Assembly: GCF_029504735.1 (NCBI RefSeq)
Contig: NZ_JAQFIP010000003.1
Location: 124,001-188,000, forward strand
Direction: 5' to 3'
Source: Ereboglobus sp. PH5-10
Lineage (GTDB): Bacteria > Verrucomicrobiota > Verrucomicrobiia > Opitutales > Opitutaceae
DNA: 64,000 nt
This document shows positions 39,811 to 49,700 of this stretch, one piece after another; position 1 is the stretch's first letter; every line of letters starts with the position of its first letter. The notes beneath the pieces were generated by a model. The model ran no database searches. It saw only the letters and a program-made list of their open reading frames with translations, and was not told the DNA's origin. The position numbers and the translations under genes are program-made.

Positions 39811-41046
39811 ATGAATCTTCCTCGCATCGTTATCACAGGCGTCGGCCTCACCGCTCCAAACGGCAATTCGCTCGCCGAATTTCGCGCAAACCTCCTCGCC
39901 GGGGTTGGCGGCATTGAACCGCTCGAAGTGCGCTACATGGGGCCGCTGATCGCGGGCGTCTGCCATTACGACCCGCTCAAATACCAGAAGAAAAAAGAGG
40001 TGCGCGTGGGCACCCGCGCCGGGTCGATCTCGATCTACTGCGCGCACGAGGCGCTGGCCGACGCCGGGATTCCCGTCGAGTCCGTCGCGAAGGACCGCAC
40101 GGGCATTTACATCGGCATCACCGAACACGGCAACGTGGAGACGGAAAACGAAATCTACAGCCTCTCGAAATACAACTACGACACGAAGTTCTGGTCGCAT
40201 TACCACAACCCTCGCACCGTCGCCAACAACCCCGCCGGCGAAACCTCGCTCAACCTCGGCGTCACCGGCCCCGCCTACACGATCGGCGCGGCGTGCGCCG
40301 CCGGCAACATGGGCCTCATCCACGCCGCGCAAATGCTCCGCCTCGGCGAGGTCGATCTCGCGATTTGCGGCGGCGTGAGCGAAAGCATCCACACATTCGG
40401 CATCTTCGCCGCGTTCAAAAGCCAGAACGCGCTCGCCTCCCATCCCGATCCGAAAAAAGCCTCGCGCCCCTTCGACCTTGCGCGCAACGGCATCGTCATC
40501 TCCGAGGGCGGCGCGCTTTACACGCTCGAACGCCTCGACGACGCGCTCAAGCGCGGCGCCAAAATCTACGGCGAAATTTCCGGCTACCACGTGAACTCCG
40601 ACGCCTCCGACTACGTGCTCCCGAACCCCGAGCGCCAGGCGGAATGCGTGGCCGCCTCGATCCGGCGCGCCGGTTTGCGCCCGTCGGACATCCACATCGT
40701 CAACACGCACGCCACCGCCACGCCGCTCGGCGACGTTCAGGAGGCCGACGGCCTGCGCACAGTGTTTCAGGATTGCCCCGACACATACATCAACAACACC
40801 AAGAGCTTCATCGGGCACGCCATGGGCGCGGCGGGCGCGCTCGAACTCGCGGGCAACCTGCCCAGCTTCGAAGACCTCGTTGTGCACCCCACGATCAATG
40901 TGGACAACCTCGACCCGAAGTGCGCGCTCCCCGGCCTCGTGATAAATGCGCCCGTGAAGGCAAAACGGGTTGACGCTATCCTCAACAACTCGTTCGGTAT
41001 GTTGGGCATCAACTCCACGCTTATCATAAAACGATACGTGGCCTGA
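39811..41046 (+). CDS. Beta-ketoacyl-ACP synthase (FabF-like)
   Basis: The enzyme elongates an acyl chain by Claisen condensation of acyl-enzyme with malonyl-ACP. ATG 39811 gives 411 aa. The long upstream frame lies over the divergent promoter region. The active-site triad is visible: Cys162 in TIGAACAAGNMGLIHA, His300 in IVNTHATATPLGD and His336 in SFIGHAMGAAG. A carrier protein gene follows 55 bases downstream. No other fatty-acid gene is adjacent, so the pair may supply a special fatty acid, polyene or polyketide rather than bulk lipid. The exact role is an inference. Confidence 0.88.
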   Translation: MNLPRIVITGVGLTAPNGNSLAEFRANLLAGVGGIEPLEVRYMGPLIAGVCHYDPLKYQKKKEVRVGTRAGSISIYCAHEALADAGIPVESVAKDRTGIYIGITEHGNVETENEIYSLSKYNYDTKFWSHYHNPRTVANNPAGETSLNLGVTGPAYTIGAACAAGNMGLIHAAQMLRLGEVDLAICGGVSESIHTFGIFAAFKSQNALASHPDPKKASRPFDLARNGIVISEGGALYTLERLDDALKRGAKIYGEISGYHVNSDASDYVLPNPERQAECVAASIRRAGLRPSDIHIVNTHATATPLGDVQEADGLRTVFQDCPDTYINNTKSFIGHAMGAAGALELAGNLPSFEDLVVHPTINVDNLDPKCALPGLVINAPVKAKRVDAILNNSFGMLGINSTLIIKRYVA

Positions 41047-41101
41047 GCCCCTGACAACACGCCAACCGACTTTTTCCAAACACAACACAACGCCACACAG
41101 C

Positions 41102-41359
41102 ATGACTAAAGACGAATGCAAAAAGCTCGTGATCGAAATCATCGCCGACATCGCGCCTGATGAAGATCTCACCAACCTCAAGCCCGACGTGCGCCTGCGC
41201 GACCAGCTCCAACTCGACTCGATGGACTTCTTGGACATCGTGATGGAACTGCGCAAACGCCACGGCATCGAGGTTCCCGAGGCGGACTACATGCAGCTTG
41301 CCTCGCTCGACAGTTGCGCGGAATACCTCACGCCCAAATTCCAAGCGATGGGCAAATAA
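41102..41359 (+). CDS. Acyl carrier protein
   Basis: The protein is 85 aa with the four-helix carrier pattern. The phosphopantetheine attachment site is Ser40 in LQLDSMDFLDIVM, matching the LDS(L/M)D motif. LKPDVRLRDQLQL and an acidic, Ile/Leu-rich helix after the Ser agree with ACP. It lies directly after the ketosynthase gene and is ended by a perfect terminator palindrome, so the two form a short operon. It differs from a standard AcpP (more Lys/Arg in RKRHGIEVPEADYMQL), consistent with a dedicated carrier. Confidence 0.9.
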   Translation: MTKDECKKLVIEIIADIAPDEDLTNLKPDVRLRDQLQLDSMDFLDIVMELRKRHGIEVPEADYMQLASLDSCAEYLTPKFQAMGK

Positions 41360-41412
41360 GCCGCCGCGATTTTAAGAAAATTCAAGAACCGCAAACCGCA
41401 AGGGATGCGATA

Positions 41413-41444
41413 AAAAAACCGGAGCGGGCCCGCTCCGGTTTTTT
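41413..41444 (+). terminator. Intrinsic terminator after the KS-ACP pair
   Basis: AAAAAACCGGAGCGGG (41413-41428) is followed immediately by its perfect complement CCCGCTCCGGTTTTTT (41429-41444). The T-run supports termination on the plus strand. The A-run may also stop leftward transcription from the opposite direction. Confidence 0.85.
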
Positions 41445-41451
41445 GTCGAAA

Positions 41452-41525
41452 GGTGGGGCGGTCTCGCCGAGGCCGCCGCGTTTGTCTCCCGTCAGTCTCG
41501 GCGCGCTCGGCGAGCACGCCCTACC
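41452..41525. repeat. Imperfect REP-like inverted repeat after the terminator
   Basis: Arms of 27 bases at 41452-41478 and 41499-41525 pair with a handful of mismatches, containing CTCGCCGAG/CTCGGCGAG cores and GGTGGGGCG/CGCCCTACC ends. It lies in the 200-base gap between the KS-ACP operon and the convergent NHL-protein gene. Only its palindromic character is certain. Confidence 0.6.
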
Positions 41526-41559
41526 GAAATTCAAAAGCCGGCGGGCGCCGACTCGTGTT

Positions 41560-43386
41560 TCACTTGCGCCGCAGGCGCGCCGCCGCAAGCGCGCCGAGCA
41601 CGAGCAGATACCACGCCGAAGGCGCGCCGCCACCACCGCCGCCGGAGGACGACTCGCCGACCGTGACATTTTCGCCACCTGTTGATCCGGTTGAAATCGG
41701 CGCGGCGGTGAGCGCGAGCGTGCTCACGGTAACCGTCGTGCCGCTTTGCGTGATTTTGCGAATCGCCGCGTTTTCCGAATCGGCCACATAGATACTTCCA
41801 TTGCCACCGACGGCGACACCGGAGGGAATGTTAAAGAGCGCCTCCGAGGCGTCGCCGTCCTGAAAGCTGTTCGAGTAAAGTTCCCACAGGCTCGAACCAC
41901 TTGTCCAAAGCCAGTTGGTAAGGCCAGCGAGGACGTGTCCGGAACCCGAGGTTGTTAATTTCACAATGCGCGAGCTGTAGGCATCGACAATGTAGAGGTT
42001 GCCGGCACTGTCATAACAAAATCCGGCAGGACTGATCGGCTTTGGGGAAGCATTCGCGATAGTGTCGTAGGCGGGTTCATTCACGCACATCTGGAAATAA
42101 TCCATATCGCCAGTTGCGATGGTTACGATCACGAAGGAGTCGTTGCCGGGATCGGCAACGAGGAGCAATTTGCCGTCCGGTGAAAGCGTGATGCCCAGCG
42201 CGCCGCTGAAGCGATATGAATACTGCGATGCGGACGGGGGAGGAAATGAAACGGAGGTGGTGCCTGTGATATCAATACCTGAACCTTGAAAACCGCCGCC
42301 GAGAATGCCGCCGGTGCCACCCGTGTAAATTTCACCTCCCCCACCGAATATCCATGAGCCGGTGGTAATCAGGGTTCCGGTGCCGAGCACGGCTCCATCG
42401 GATGATCCCCAGTTGCCCCAACTCATGGTTCCCGTTACGCTTCCGCCGCCTGTGTTTTTATAATATTCTCCCGCGACATGCGAGGTGACTCCCGTTGGCG
42501 TGATCTTGCGAATCACACTGTTGCCCGCATCGACCACATAGACATTGCCGGACTCATCAACCGTGAGCGCGGCCGGGTAGTCAAACCGGGCGCCGGCACC
42601 CGTGCCCTCTTGGTAATCGCCTGCGTGACCGGACGAACCAGCGAGCGTCGAGACATTGCCGTCGGACGCGATTATACGGATGGCGTTGTTGCCGGCATCG
42701 GCAACGTAGAGCTTGCCGTTGTGATACGCGATTCCTCGCGGATATTTGAAACGCGCGAGCGTGCCCGACGCATTTGTCGTTCCTGACTCACCTGTCGCGC
42801 TTCCGGCGAAAACGGAAACCTTGCTGTCGTCCGTGATTTTCAGGACGGCGTGCGAGAGCATGTCGGCCACGTAGAGATTGCCGGACGCGTCAAAGGTGAG
42901 CGATGCCGGACAATTGAGAAAGGATGTCTTGACGTTGAGTTTTTCCGAAACAACGGCGCGGGTGGCGGTGGACTGACCGCCGTCGTGGGAAATCGTGACG
43001 GTGGCGCGATATTGCCAGCCGGTCATGTTTGTGCCGAGCGCCCAGATGGTAAGCGGGTTCGAGGAGCCGCTCGAATAGAGGGTCGAGTCCTCCAGTGCGC
43101 TGCCGATTTTGCGCCAGCTCGCGCCGTTGTTTTCCGAGACTTCCCAATAGCCGTCGGTGAGTGTGGCGTAATCGGGATTCGGCGCGCCCGATTCGGTTGT
43201 CGCGTAACGGTTCCCGGCGGGAAGCACCACGGCCAGGTTAAGGCTCTGGTTTTCGAGCTGGTAGCCCATGCGCGAACCCTCGATGTAAGGCTCGGGCGCG
43301 GCGGCTCGAAGCGGTGTGTGGAGCTGCGCAAAAGCAAGCGCGCTGACAAAAAGGCACGAGGCAAAGTGAAGGTTTTTTATTTTCAT
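41560..43386 (-). CDS. NHL-repeat secreted protein with C-terminal sorting-like tail
   Basis: ATG 43386 gives 608 aa with an N-terminal signal (MKIKNLHFASCLFVSALAFA). Residues about 45-150 form a beta-rich module, and NHL-type repeats then occur between about 160 and 560, each with phrases such as ASGNLYVADMLSHAVLKIT and ESGNVYVVDAGNSVIRKIT, ending with NGSIYVADSENAAIRKIT. A low-complexity loop of Gly, Ser and Thr is inserted near 310-345. The last about 35 residues are a Gly-rich run, GAPSAW, a Leu/Ala helix and ARLRRK. This anatomy resembles a Gly-rich protein-sorting tail recognised at the outer surface. Function is unknown, and surface anchoring is an inference. Confidence 0.8.
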   Translation of the reverse strand: MKIKNLHFASCLFVSALAFAQLHTPLRAAAPEPYIEGSRMGYQLENQSLNLAVVLPAGNRYATTESGAPNPDYATLTDGYWEVSENNGASWRKIGSALEDSTLYSSGSSNPLTIWALGTNMTGWQYRATVTISHDGGQSTATRAVVSEKLNVKTSFLNCPASLTFDASGNLYVADMLSHAVLKITDDSKVSVFAGSATGESGTTNASGTLARFKYPRGIAYHNGKLYVADAGNNAIRIIASDGNVSTLAGSSGHAGDYQEGTGAGARFDYPAALTVDESGNVYVVDAGNSVIRKITPTGVTSHVAGEYYKNTGGGSVTGTMSWGNWGSSDGAVLGTGTLITTGSWIFGGGGEIYTGGTGGILGGGFQGSGIDITGTTSVSFPPPSASQYSYRFSGALGITLSPDGKLLLVADPGNDSFVIVTIATGDMDYFQMCVNEPAYDTIANASPKPISPAGFCYDSAGNLYIVDAYSSRIVKLTTSGSGHVLAGLTNWLWTSGSSLWELYSNSFQDGDASEALFNIPSGVAVGGNGSIYVADSENAAIRKITQSGTTVTVSTLALTAAPISTGSTGGENVTVGESSSGGGGGGAPSAWYLLVLGALAAARLRRK

Positions 43387-43497
43387 AAGTTTGGACAACA
43401 GATGCGCGGGGTTACGAAGAATGCACAAAACAATGCCACGGCCCAAATGCCGGTCAATTGCCAATGGCGTAAAAATTGATGCAAAAAAGCCCCGCAA

Positions 43498-44352
43498 TCA
43501 CTTCAACGCCTCATCGAAAAACCGCACCAGTTCGTCACGGTAAACATTGCCTTGCGCCTCGGTCATGGCGTCGATGTGGCTGCCGCCGTTGATCGTGATC
43601 AACTTTTTCGGCTCCCTCGCCGCCGCGAACAGGCGCGTGGCATTTTCATACGGCACGACATTGTCGGCCGTGCCGTGGATCATGAGCAGCGGGATCGGCG
43701 GAAGCGCTGCCACGTATTTGCCCGCCGAATACTTGTTGCCGATGAGCAAGCCGCCTCCGGGAACCTTCTGGTTTGCGATGTGCGCATACGAGTAGAACGT
43801 CGCCTCCTGCGCGACCGCGCGCACTCCCTCGCGGTTGCCCGCGCCCACGGCGGCGATGGCGTGGGTGCCGCCGAGGCTTTGTCCGAACACGAGGAGCCTG
43901 GTCGCGTCCACATCGGGGCGCGAACGCGCGTAGTCGAGTGCGGCCTGCGAGTCCTCAAACAAGCCGCGTTGTGTCGCGCGGCCCTCCGACGCACCGTAAC
44001 CGCGGTAGTCAAAAACAAGCACGTTGAAACCGCGCGCGGGCAGCCAGCCCACGAATTCCCAATGCGAGGTCATGTTTTGCGAATTGCCATGGTAATGGAT
44101 GACCGTGCCCTTCGCTTTTCGCGCGTCGACGGCGCCGTCCACGACGGCGGGCATGAACCAGCCGGAGAGCTTGGTGCCGTCGCGGCTCTTGAAAGTGACG
44201 GCCTCATAGGCGACGCCTTTCTTGCCGGGCGTGCCGTAAACATCGCGGGTTGGATAATAGAATACGCTGTTGGCGCAGCCGCTGAAGCCGACAATCACGC
44301 CGGTCAAAATAATCACGCCGAGAACAATGCCTATGATGCGAAGTGTTTCCAT
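43498..44352 (-). CDS. Alpha/beta hydrolase, membrane-anchored
   Basis: Taking ATG 44352 gives 284 aa; ATG 44400 would add 16 residues before the same hydrophobic helix. That helix, ending in VIVGFSGCANS, may be a signal anchor or lipoprotein signal (non-ideal lipobox FSGC). The catalytic Ser is in FGQSLGGTHA, the acid in HGTADNVVP and the His in GGSHIDAM. GTVIHYHGNSQNMTSHWEF resembles the oxyanion-hole region of esterases/peptidases of this fold. Substrate unknown. Confidence 0.83.
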   Translation of the reverse strand: METLRIIGIVLGVIILTGVIVGFSGCANSVFYYPTRDVYGTPGKKGVAYEAVTFKSRDGTKLSGWFMPAVVDGAVDARKAKGTVIHYHGNSQNMTSHWEFVGWLPARGFNVLVFDYRGYGASEGRATQRGLFEDSQAALDYARSRPDVDATRLLVFGQSLGGTHAIAAVGAGNREGVRAVAQEATFYSYAHIANQKVPGGGLLIGNKYSAGKYVAALPPIPLLMIHGTADNVVPYENATRLFAAAREPKKLITINGGSHIDAMTEAQGNVYRDELVRFFDEALK

Positions 44353-44446
44353 GCCGCGAAAACCCTGCGCGAACCCAATGCGCTTTGCGAGCCTTCGCAT
44401 CGTGTGTTGAGAATGCGCACAGGTGCGCCCCGCGGGTGAAACGCGG

Positions 44447-45607
44447 TCACAGCGCCGCCTTCATGCGCCGCAGGGCCTCGTCGAGCGTGGCGCGCGGACA
44501 GCCGAAATTGAGGCGGACATGAGCGCCGCGCGGCGAGCCGAAATCCGCGCCGTCGCTCAGGCCGACGCCGTGCTTCTCAAAATGCGCGACGGGGTTTTCG
44601 AGCTTGAGCGCGCTGACGTTGAGCCATGCGAGATAGGTCGCCTCGTGCGGTGCCTCGATGGTGACGCCGGGAAGCTCGCCGGCGACAAATTCGCGAACGC
44701 GATCACGGTTGCCGCGCAGGTAGGCGAGAAGCTCCTGCCGCCAAGGTTCGCTGTCGCGATAGGCCGCGGCGCACGCTGCATAACCGAGCGCGTTGACCTC
44801 GGCGACAATGCCCGCGGCGGCGCGTTGAAACGTGGCGCGAAGCGTTGGGTTGCTAATGATGGCAAACGAGGTGCAGAGGCCGGGAATGTTGTAGGTTTTG
44901 CTCGGCGCCATGAGTGTGATGGCGCGGGCGGCAATCTCGGGCGCGAGCGTGGCGGCGGGGATGTGCGGGAGCGCCGGGTCGAGAACGAGATCGCAGTGGA
45001 TCTCGTCGGAACAGAGAACGATTTTGTGGCGCAGGCAAAACTCGGCGAGGCGCAGAAGCTCCTCGCGGCGAAAAACGCGCGCGACGGGATTGTGGGGATT
45101 GCAGAGGAGGAAAATCTTCACGCTGCCATTGCCCGCAACGACGGCGCGCTCCATGGCGTCGAAGTCGATTTCCCAGCGGCGCGCGGCGCTGTTGAGCGCG
45201 AGGGGAACGGCGAGCGAGCGGCGTCCGGAATTGGTCGCGGCAGTCATGAAGGGCGGGTAGATCGGCGTGTTGCAGAGGACTTGGTCGCCGGGGCCGGCGA
45301 AGGCCTGCGCAGTCACATTGAGGCCGCAGACGAGGCCGGGCAGCCAGACAATCCATTCCGGCAAAATCGCCCAGCCATAGCGCGCTTGCATGGCCTCGAC
45401 AACGGCGGCGGTTTCATCGGCCGTGGCGTGGGCGTAGCCGAAGATGCCGTGCGCGACACGTCGCCGCAGCGCCTCGACAATAGCGGGCGAAGTTTGAAAA
45501 TCCATGTCGGCAACCCACATGGGGAGGATGTCGGAGCCGGCGTATTTCTGCCATTTCAGCGAGTTGGTGCCGCGGCGGTCGTGTGTTGTTTCAAAGTCGT
45601 GGGACAT
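44447..45607 (-). CDS. PatB/MalY-type PLP-dependent C-S lyase (cystathionine beta-lyase family)
   Basis: This fold-type I aminotransferase-like enzyme is 386 aa, as is usual. PatB/MalY members cleave cystathionine or cysteine S-conjugates, and some, such as MalY, moonlight as regulators. GTNSLKWQKYAGSDILPMWV at the start and DMDFQTSPAI are typical of this group. The aldehyde-binding Lys is in SKTYNIPGL, SDEIHCDLVL holds the PLP-facing Asp, and a C-terminal Arg in HVRLNFGCPR fits carboxylate binding. It diverges from the oxidoreductase gene with 47 bases between the start codons. Confidence 0.88.
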   Translation of the reverse strand: MSHDFETTHDRRGTNSLKWQKYAGSDILPMWVADMDFQTSPAIVEALRRRVAHGIFGYAHATADETAAVVEAMQARYGWAILPEWIVWLPGLVCGLNVTAQAFAGPGDQVLCNTPIYPPFMTAATNSGRRSLAVPLALNSAARRWEIDFDAMERAVVAGNGSVKIFLLCNPHNPVARVFRREELLRLAEFCLRHKIVLCSDEIHCDLVLDPALPHIPAATLAPEIAARAITLMAPSKTYNIPGLCTSFAIISNPTLRATFQRAAAGIVAEVNALGYAACAAAYRDSEPWRQELLAYLRGNRDRVREFVAGELPGVTIEAPHEATYLAWLNVSALKLENPVAHFEKHGVGLSDGADFGSPRGAHVRLNFGCPRATLDEALRRMKAAL

Positions 45608-45654
45608 GGTATGCGGGCTTGCGTTTTTTAGTTTTGGAAAAACGTTCGTATGAC

Positions 45655-46692
45655 ATGAGCACGCAACATCTCAAGTGGGGACTTTTGGCGACGGGGCGGA
45701 TTGCGGAAAAATTTGCAAACGGCCTGGCTGCGTCAAAGTTGGGGCGCGCGGTGGCGGTCGGAAGCCGGAGCGGGGCGACGGCGCGGGCGTTTGCGGAGAA
45801 ATTTGGCATCGCCCGCGCGCACGAAAGCTACGAGGCGCTGCTGGCGGACGCGGAGGTGGACGCGGTTTACATCGCGACCCCGCATCCGATGCATCTTGAG
45901 TGGGCGCTCAAGGCGGCGCGGGCGGGAAAACATATCCTGTGCGAGAAGCCGATGGGGATGAACCGCGCGCAGACGGAGCAAATGATCGCGGCGGCGCGCG
46001 AGCACGGGGTGTTTTTGATGGAGGCGTTCATGTATCGATGCCATCCGCAGACGGCGAGGATCGCGGAGTTGATTCGCGATGGCGCTCTGGGCGAGGTTCG
46101 CATGGTGCAGGCGGCATTTGGCTACAATCGCCCCTTTGACCCGCAATCCCGCGTTTGGAGTAACGGGCTGGGCGGCGGCGGGATTCTGGACGTGGGATGC
46201 TATCCGGTTTCGCTCTCGCGTTTTGTCGCGGGCGCGGCGGAGGGAAAAGGGAGCGTGTTCCTCGATCCGGTGGAAATCAACGGGACGGGCGTCACGCATC
46301 CGCAGACGGGCGTCGATGAGTGGGCGGCGGCGACCTTGAAATTTTCAACAGGCATGGTGGCGCAGGTGTCGTGCTCCACGAGCGTGCAACAGCAAAACAC
46401 GGCGCGCATTTACGGCACGAAGGGCTGGCTGCATGTCGTGGAGCCGTGGACCCCGTCGCGCAACGAGGGCGGCCGGGCCCGCATGTGGCTGCGCCGTCCG
46501 GACGCGGCGGCGGGGGAGATCGCGCTGCCGTATCAAGAAAGTGAATACATGCTTGAGGCCGATGTCGTGGCGGAGTGCGTGGCCGCGGGGAGGCGCGAGG
46601 CGGGCCAGATGAGCTGGGCCGACTCGCTCGGCAACGCGGCGGCGCTGGACAAATGGCTGGAGCTCGCGGGCGTGAAATACGGCGCCGCGTGA
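45655..46692 (+). CDS. Gfo/Idh/MocA-family oxidoreductase
   Basis: ATG 45655 gives 345 aa. The NAD(P)-binding Rossmann domain opens KWGLLATGRIAEKFANGLA. YIATPHPMHLEWALKAARAG and the catalytic-lysine motif KHILCEKPMGM are the family hallmarks. The second half is the GFO_IDH_MocA C-terminal domain (GEVRMVQAAFGYNRPFDPQS, GGGGILDVGCYPVSL). Substrates of this family are sugars, inositols or related cyclitols; none is indicated here. It converges with the autotransporter gene with only 10 bases between stops. Confidence 0.92.
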   Translation: MSTQHLKWGLLATGRIAEKFANGLAASKLGRAVAVGSRSGATARAFAEKFGIARAHESYEALLADAEVDAVYIATPHPMHLEWALKAARAGKHILCEKPMGMNRAQTEQMIAAAREHGVFLMEAFMYRCHPQTARIAELIRDGALGEVRMVQAAFGYNRPFDPQSRVWSNGLGGGGILDVGCYPVSLSRFVAGAAEGKGSVFLDPVEINGTGVTHPQTGVDEWAAATLKFSTGMVAQVSCSTSVQQQNTARIYGTKGWLHVVEPWTPSRNEGGRARMWLRRPDAAAGEIALPYQESEYMLEADVVAECVAAGRREAGQMSWADSLGNAAALDKWLELAGVKYGAA

Positions 46693-46702
46693 GCGCGCCG
46701 CG

Positions 46703-49700
46703 CTACCAGGCGCGGCGGTAGCCGAGGTTTATGCTCCAGGGGCGCTCGTAGTGCGGGGCCTTGTTGTATTCATAATCCAAATACAACTGGCTTCGCTCGT
46801 CGATCAGGTAGCCCGCGCCCGCGCCGGTTTCAAACCGCCAGCCCTCAAAGCCGGGGCTTTGGGTGCGGCCTTCCACCGTGACTTCGCCGCCGCTGATGTC
46901 GCTCTTGACCACGCCGAACTTGATGTAGGGAATCCAACGCTCGAAGTTGGCGCCGGTGCGGACTTGCGCGCTGTATTGCCACGAGTCGGCGTCGCCGATG
47001 CGCACTTGGATGTCGCGGTGGCGGTCGTTCCTCATGGTGTAGCCGGTCCCGTTGATCCAGGCGACGGCGGCTTGCGCGGAGGGCTCCACCCAGTAGCGGC
47101 CGTTCACAAATCGGCGGCCGGCCTCGACGGAGACGCCCTGGATGTTGTTTTTGTATTTGCCGCGCGAGAGGTAGCCGTCAACGCCGCGCGCGTTGAGTTC
47201 GCTTTCGGAGCGGTCGAGGCGCAGCACGGAATCGACGAACCAGCCGGCGTCGTGAATCCAGAGCGCGTAGAGGCCGCCGCCGAGGATGGTGCTGTTGCCG
47301 TCGCCGTATTTGTGGCCCAGGGCCTCGAAGGAGCGGTCGCTGTAGCTCATGCCGGCATGGACGCCGGCCATGAGGAGCGCGTTTTTAATGGCGAAGATTT
47401 TGTCCGCGCCCACGGTGAGGCCGTGGGTGTCCTGACGGACGCGGCTGTTTCCAAAGTGGGAATCGGTGTTGAGGCGGTAGGTGTTGGCGCGGGCCCAGAT
47501 GTTGCCGCGGTCGTGAGATCGGGCCGGGGCGCCGCGATCGTGCGGTATGCCGGCGCGGTCGCCCAGTGTGGCGAGGTGGTCGGCGGGCATGTTGACGCGG
47601 ATGTCGCCCATGCGTTTGTGGACGTTGTCGAGGCCGTAGTGCAGGTCGGCGGTCATCACCCCGGCGGTGCTCAGGATCGCGTCGCCGCCGCGGCTGATGG
47701 AGTTGCCGGCGGTCAGGTAATAGGCCGAGGTGTCGGGCATGATCGCGCCGCCGTCGCCTTGGTGGAGCTCGTAGGTGATCATGCCGAACTCGATGCCGTC
47801 GGAGGTGAACACGGGGTCGCCGTATTCGTAATCGACGACGAGCAGGGCGTATTTGCGGGCGGGGTCGTGGGGCCGCGTGTCGTTCATGCTGGTGAAGACA
47901 ATGTGGTGCGCGCCGTCCGCGCTGCCGCTGATGATGAGGCGGTCGGTTTGTTTGTTGGCGAGATCGACGTTCATGCGGCCCGTCGTTTCGCCTGTGTAGT
48001 CGCCCGTGATCGTGAGCGTGGTGTAGGTGGTGTCGTTCGAGCCGGGCGTGTGGTAGTGGATCGCGCCGCCGACGGCGTGGAGGTTTTGGAGGGTTTGCAA
48101 TTTGTTGCCGAGGTCGAGCGTGGCGTGTTCGAGCGTGATGCCGCGGCTCGTCCGGATGGCGTTTTCGGCGGCGAGGCGCAGCGTGCCGTTTTTAACGGTG
48201 GTCGAGCCGGTGTGGCGTTGCGCTTTCCCAAGCACCACGACGCCGTCGCCGATGGCGGCGATGTCGCCCGCGCCGTCGATCACGCCGGCGTAGGTGACGA
48301 GGTCGGAGCGGTTGAAGATGAGCGAGGCGGCGTCCGCGACGGTGGCGTCGGCGGCGATGGCGGTGTCCGGGGCCCAGCCGTTTGCCGCGCCGTCGCCGAT
48401 TTGGAGCGCGCCGTTTTCAACGACGAGTTTGCCGGTGAGGGCGTTGTCGCCAGTGAGCGTGGTGGTGCCGCTGCCGCGCTGGACGAGGTCGCCCGCGCCG
48501 ATGATCGCGCCGGTGTGGGTGATGTTGCCGGAGCGGTTGATTGTGAGCGTGCCGGAGTTGGCGACCGTGGCGGAGGCGATCATGCCGGAGGCGCCGCCGC
48601 CCTGCCCCGCCCCGAGCTGGAGGTGCGCGCCGGTTTCGATTGTCGTGGAGCCGGTGTGGGTGTTGTCGCCGGTGAGCGTGAGGACGCTGCCGGCGGTGAG
48701 GGTGAGTTCGCCGGCGCCGTCGATTGTGCCGGAGAAGACGAGGCCGTCGGTGTTGTTGTCGATGTTGAGCGCGCCGGTGCCGATGCGGATGGCGCCCGCG
48801 CCGGAGAGGTTGCGCAGGGTTTGGGTTGTGTTGCCGGTGTCGAAGGCGGCGCCGGCGGTGATGCTCACGCTCGTGCTGCTGGCGATGATGTTGGAGGCGC
48901 CGGCGGTGGTGAGTGTGGCGGAGCCGGTGATGAGTGTCGCGCCGGTGTAGTCGTTGCCGCCATGGCCGAGGACGATGGTGCGGCTTCCTGTGAAGGTGAA
49001 GCCCGCCGCGCCCGCGCCGGTGAGTTGCGCGCTGAGGGTGTCGTCGTGCGCGTCGGCGGGATTGATGACGAGGCTTTCGGCGTCGCTGAGCGCATCGATT
49101 GAGACGAGGCCGTAGTTGAGCAGGATGTCGCCGTCCTGGGTGATGGCGTTGTAGCCGTAGGTGTTTTTGCCGACGGGTGTGGCGCTGTTTTGTCCGTAGG
49201 TGAGCGTGGAGGCGCCGGAGGGGAGCGGCGCGCCGTTGCTGTCGATGAGCTCAAAGGCGATGCCGTCGGCGGGGCCGCTTTCGGTGGAGCGGACGATGGT
49301 GCGCTCGTGCAGGAGGTAATCGGGCGGGGCGACGTCGACGTCGAAGATGTTGCCGTTGAGGCCGTGGCCGGGGGGCGCGGGCGGGTTGATGCCGGAGAGG
49401 ACGTCGGTGTCGATGCCGATTTTGGTCGCGGCGGTGCCGCTGGTTTCGCCGACGGAGAGCGTTTTCACCGTGAGCATGTGGGGGGCGATGCCGGAGGTCG
49501 TGTCGGTTTTCACGATGAAGGTGCCGCCGGCGAGGTCGAGGCCGCCGATGGTGCGATTGGCGTCGAGCGTGGTCTCGGAGTTTTCGGCGAGCTGGAGGGT
49601 CGCGTTGGCGAGGATGGTTTGCGCGGTGTCGTTGAAATTGAACTTGGATGTCCGCGCGCCTCCGCCGACGCCGATGGTGCCGGTGAAGGAAAGGGCTGAG

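Noticed and set aside
46751-49102. A 783-codon plus-strand frame opposite the first autotransporter
   Set aside because: It is Val/Gly/Ala-rich, mirrors the repeats of the real passenger and has no independent start or domain.
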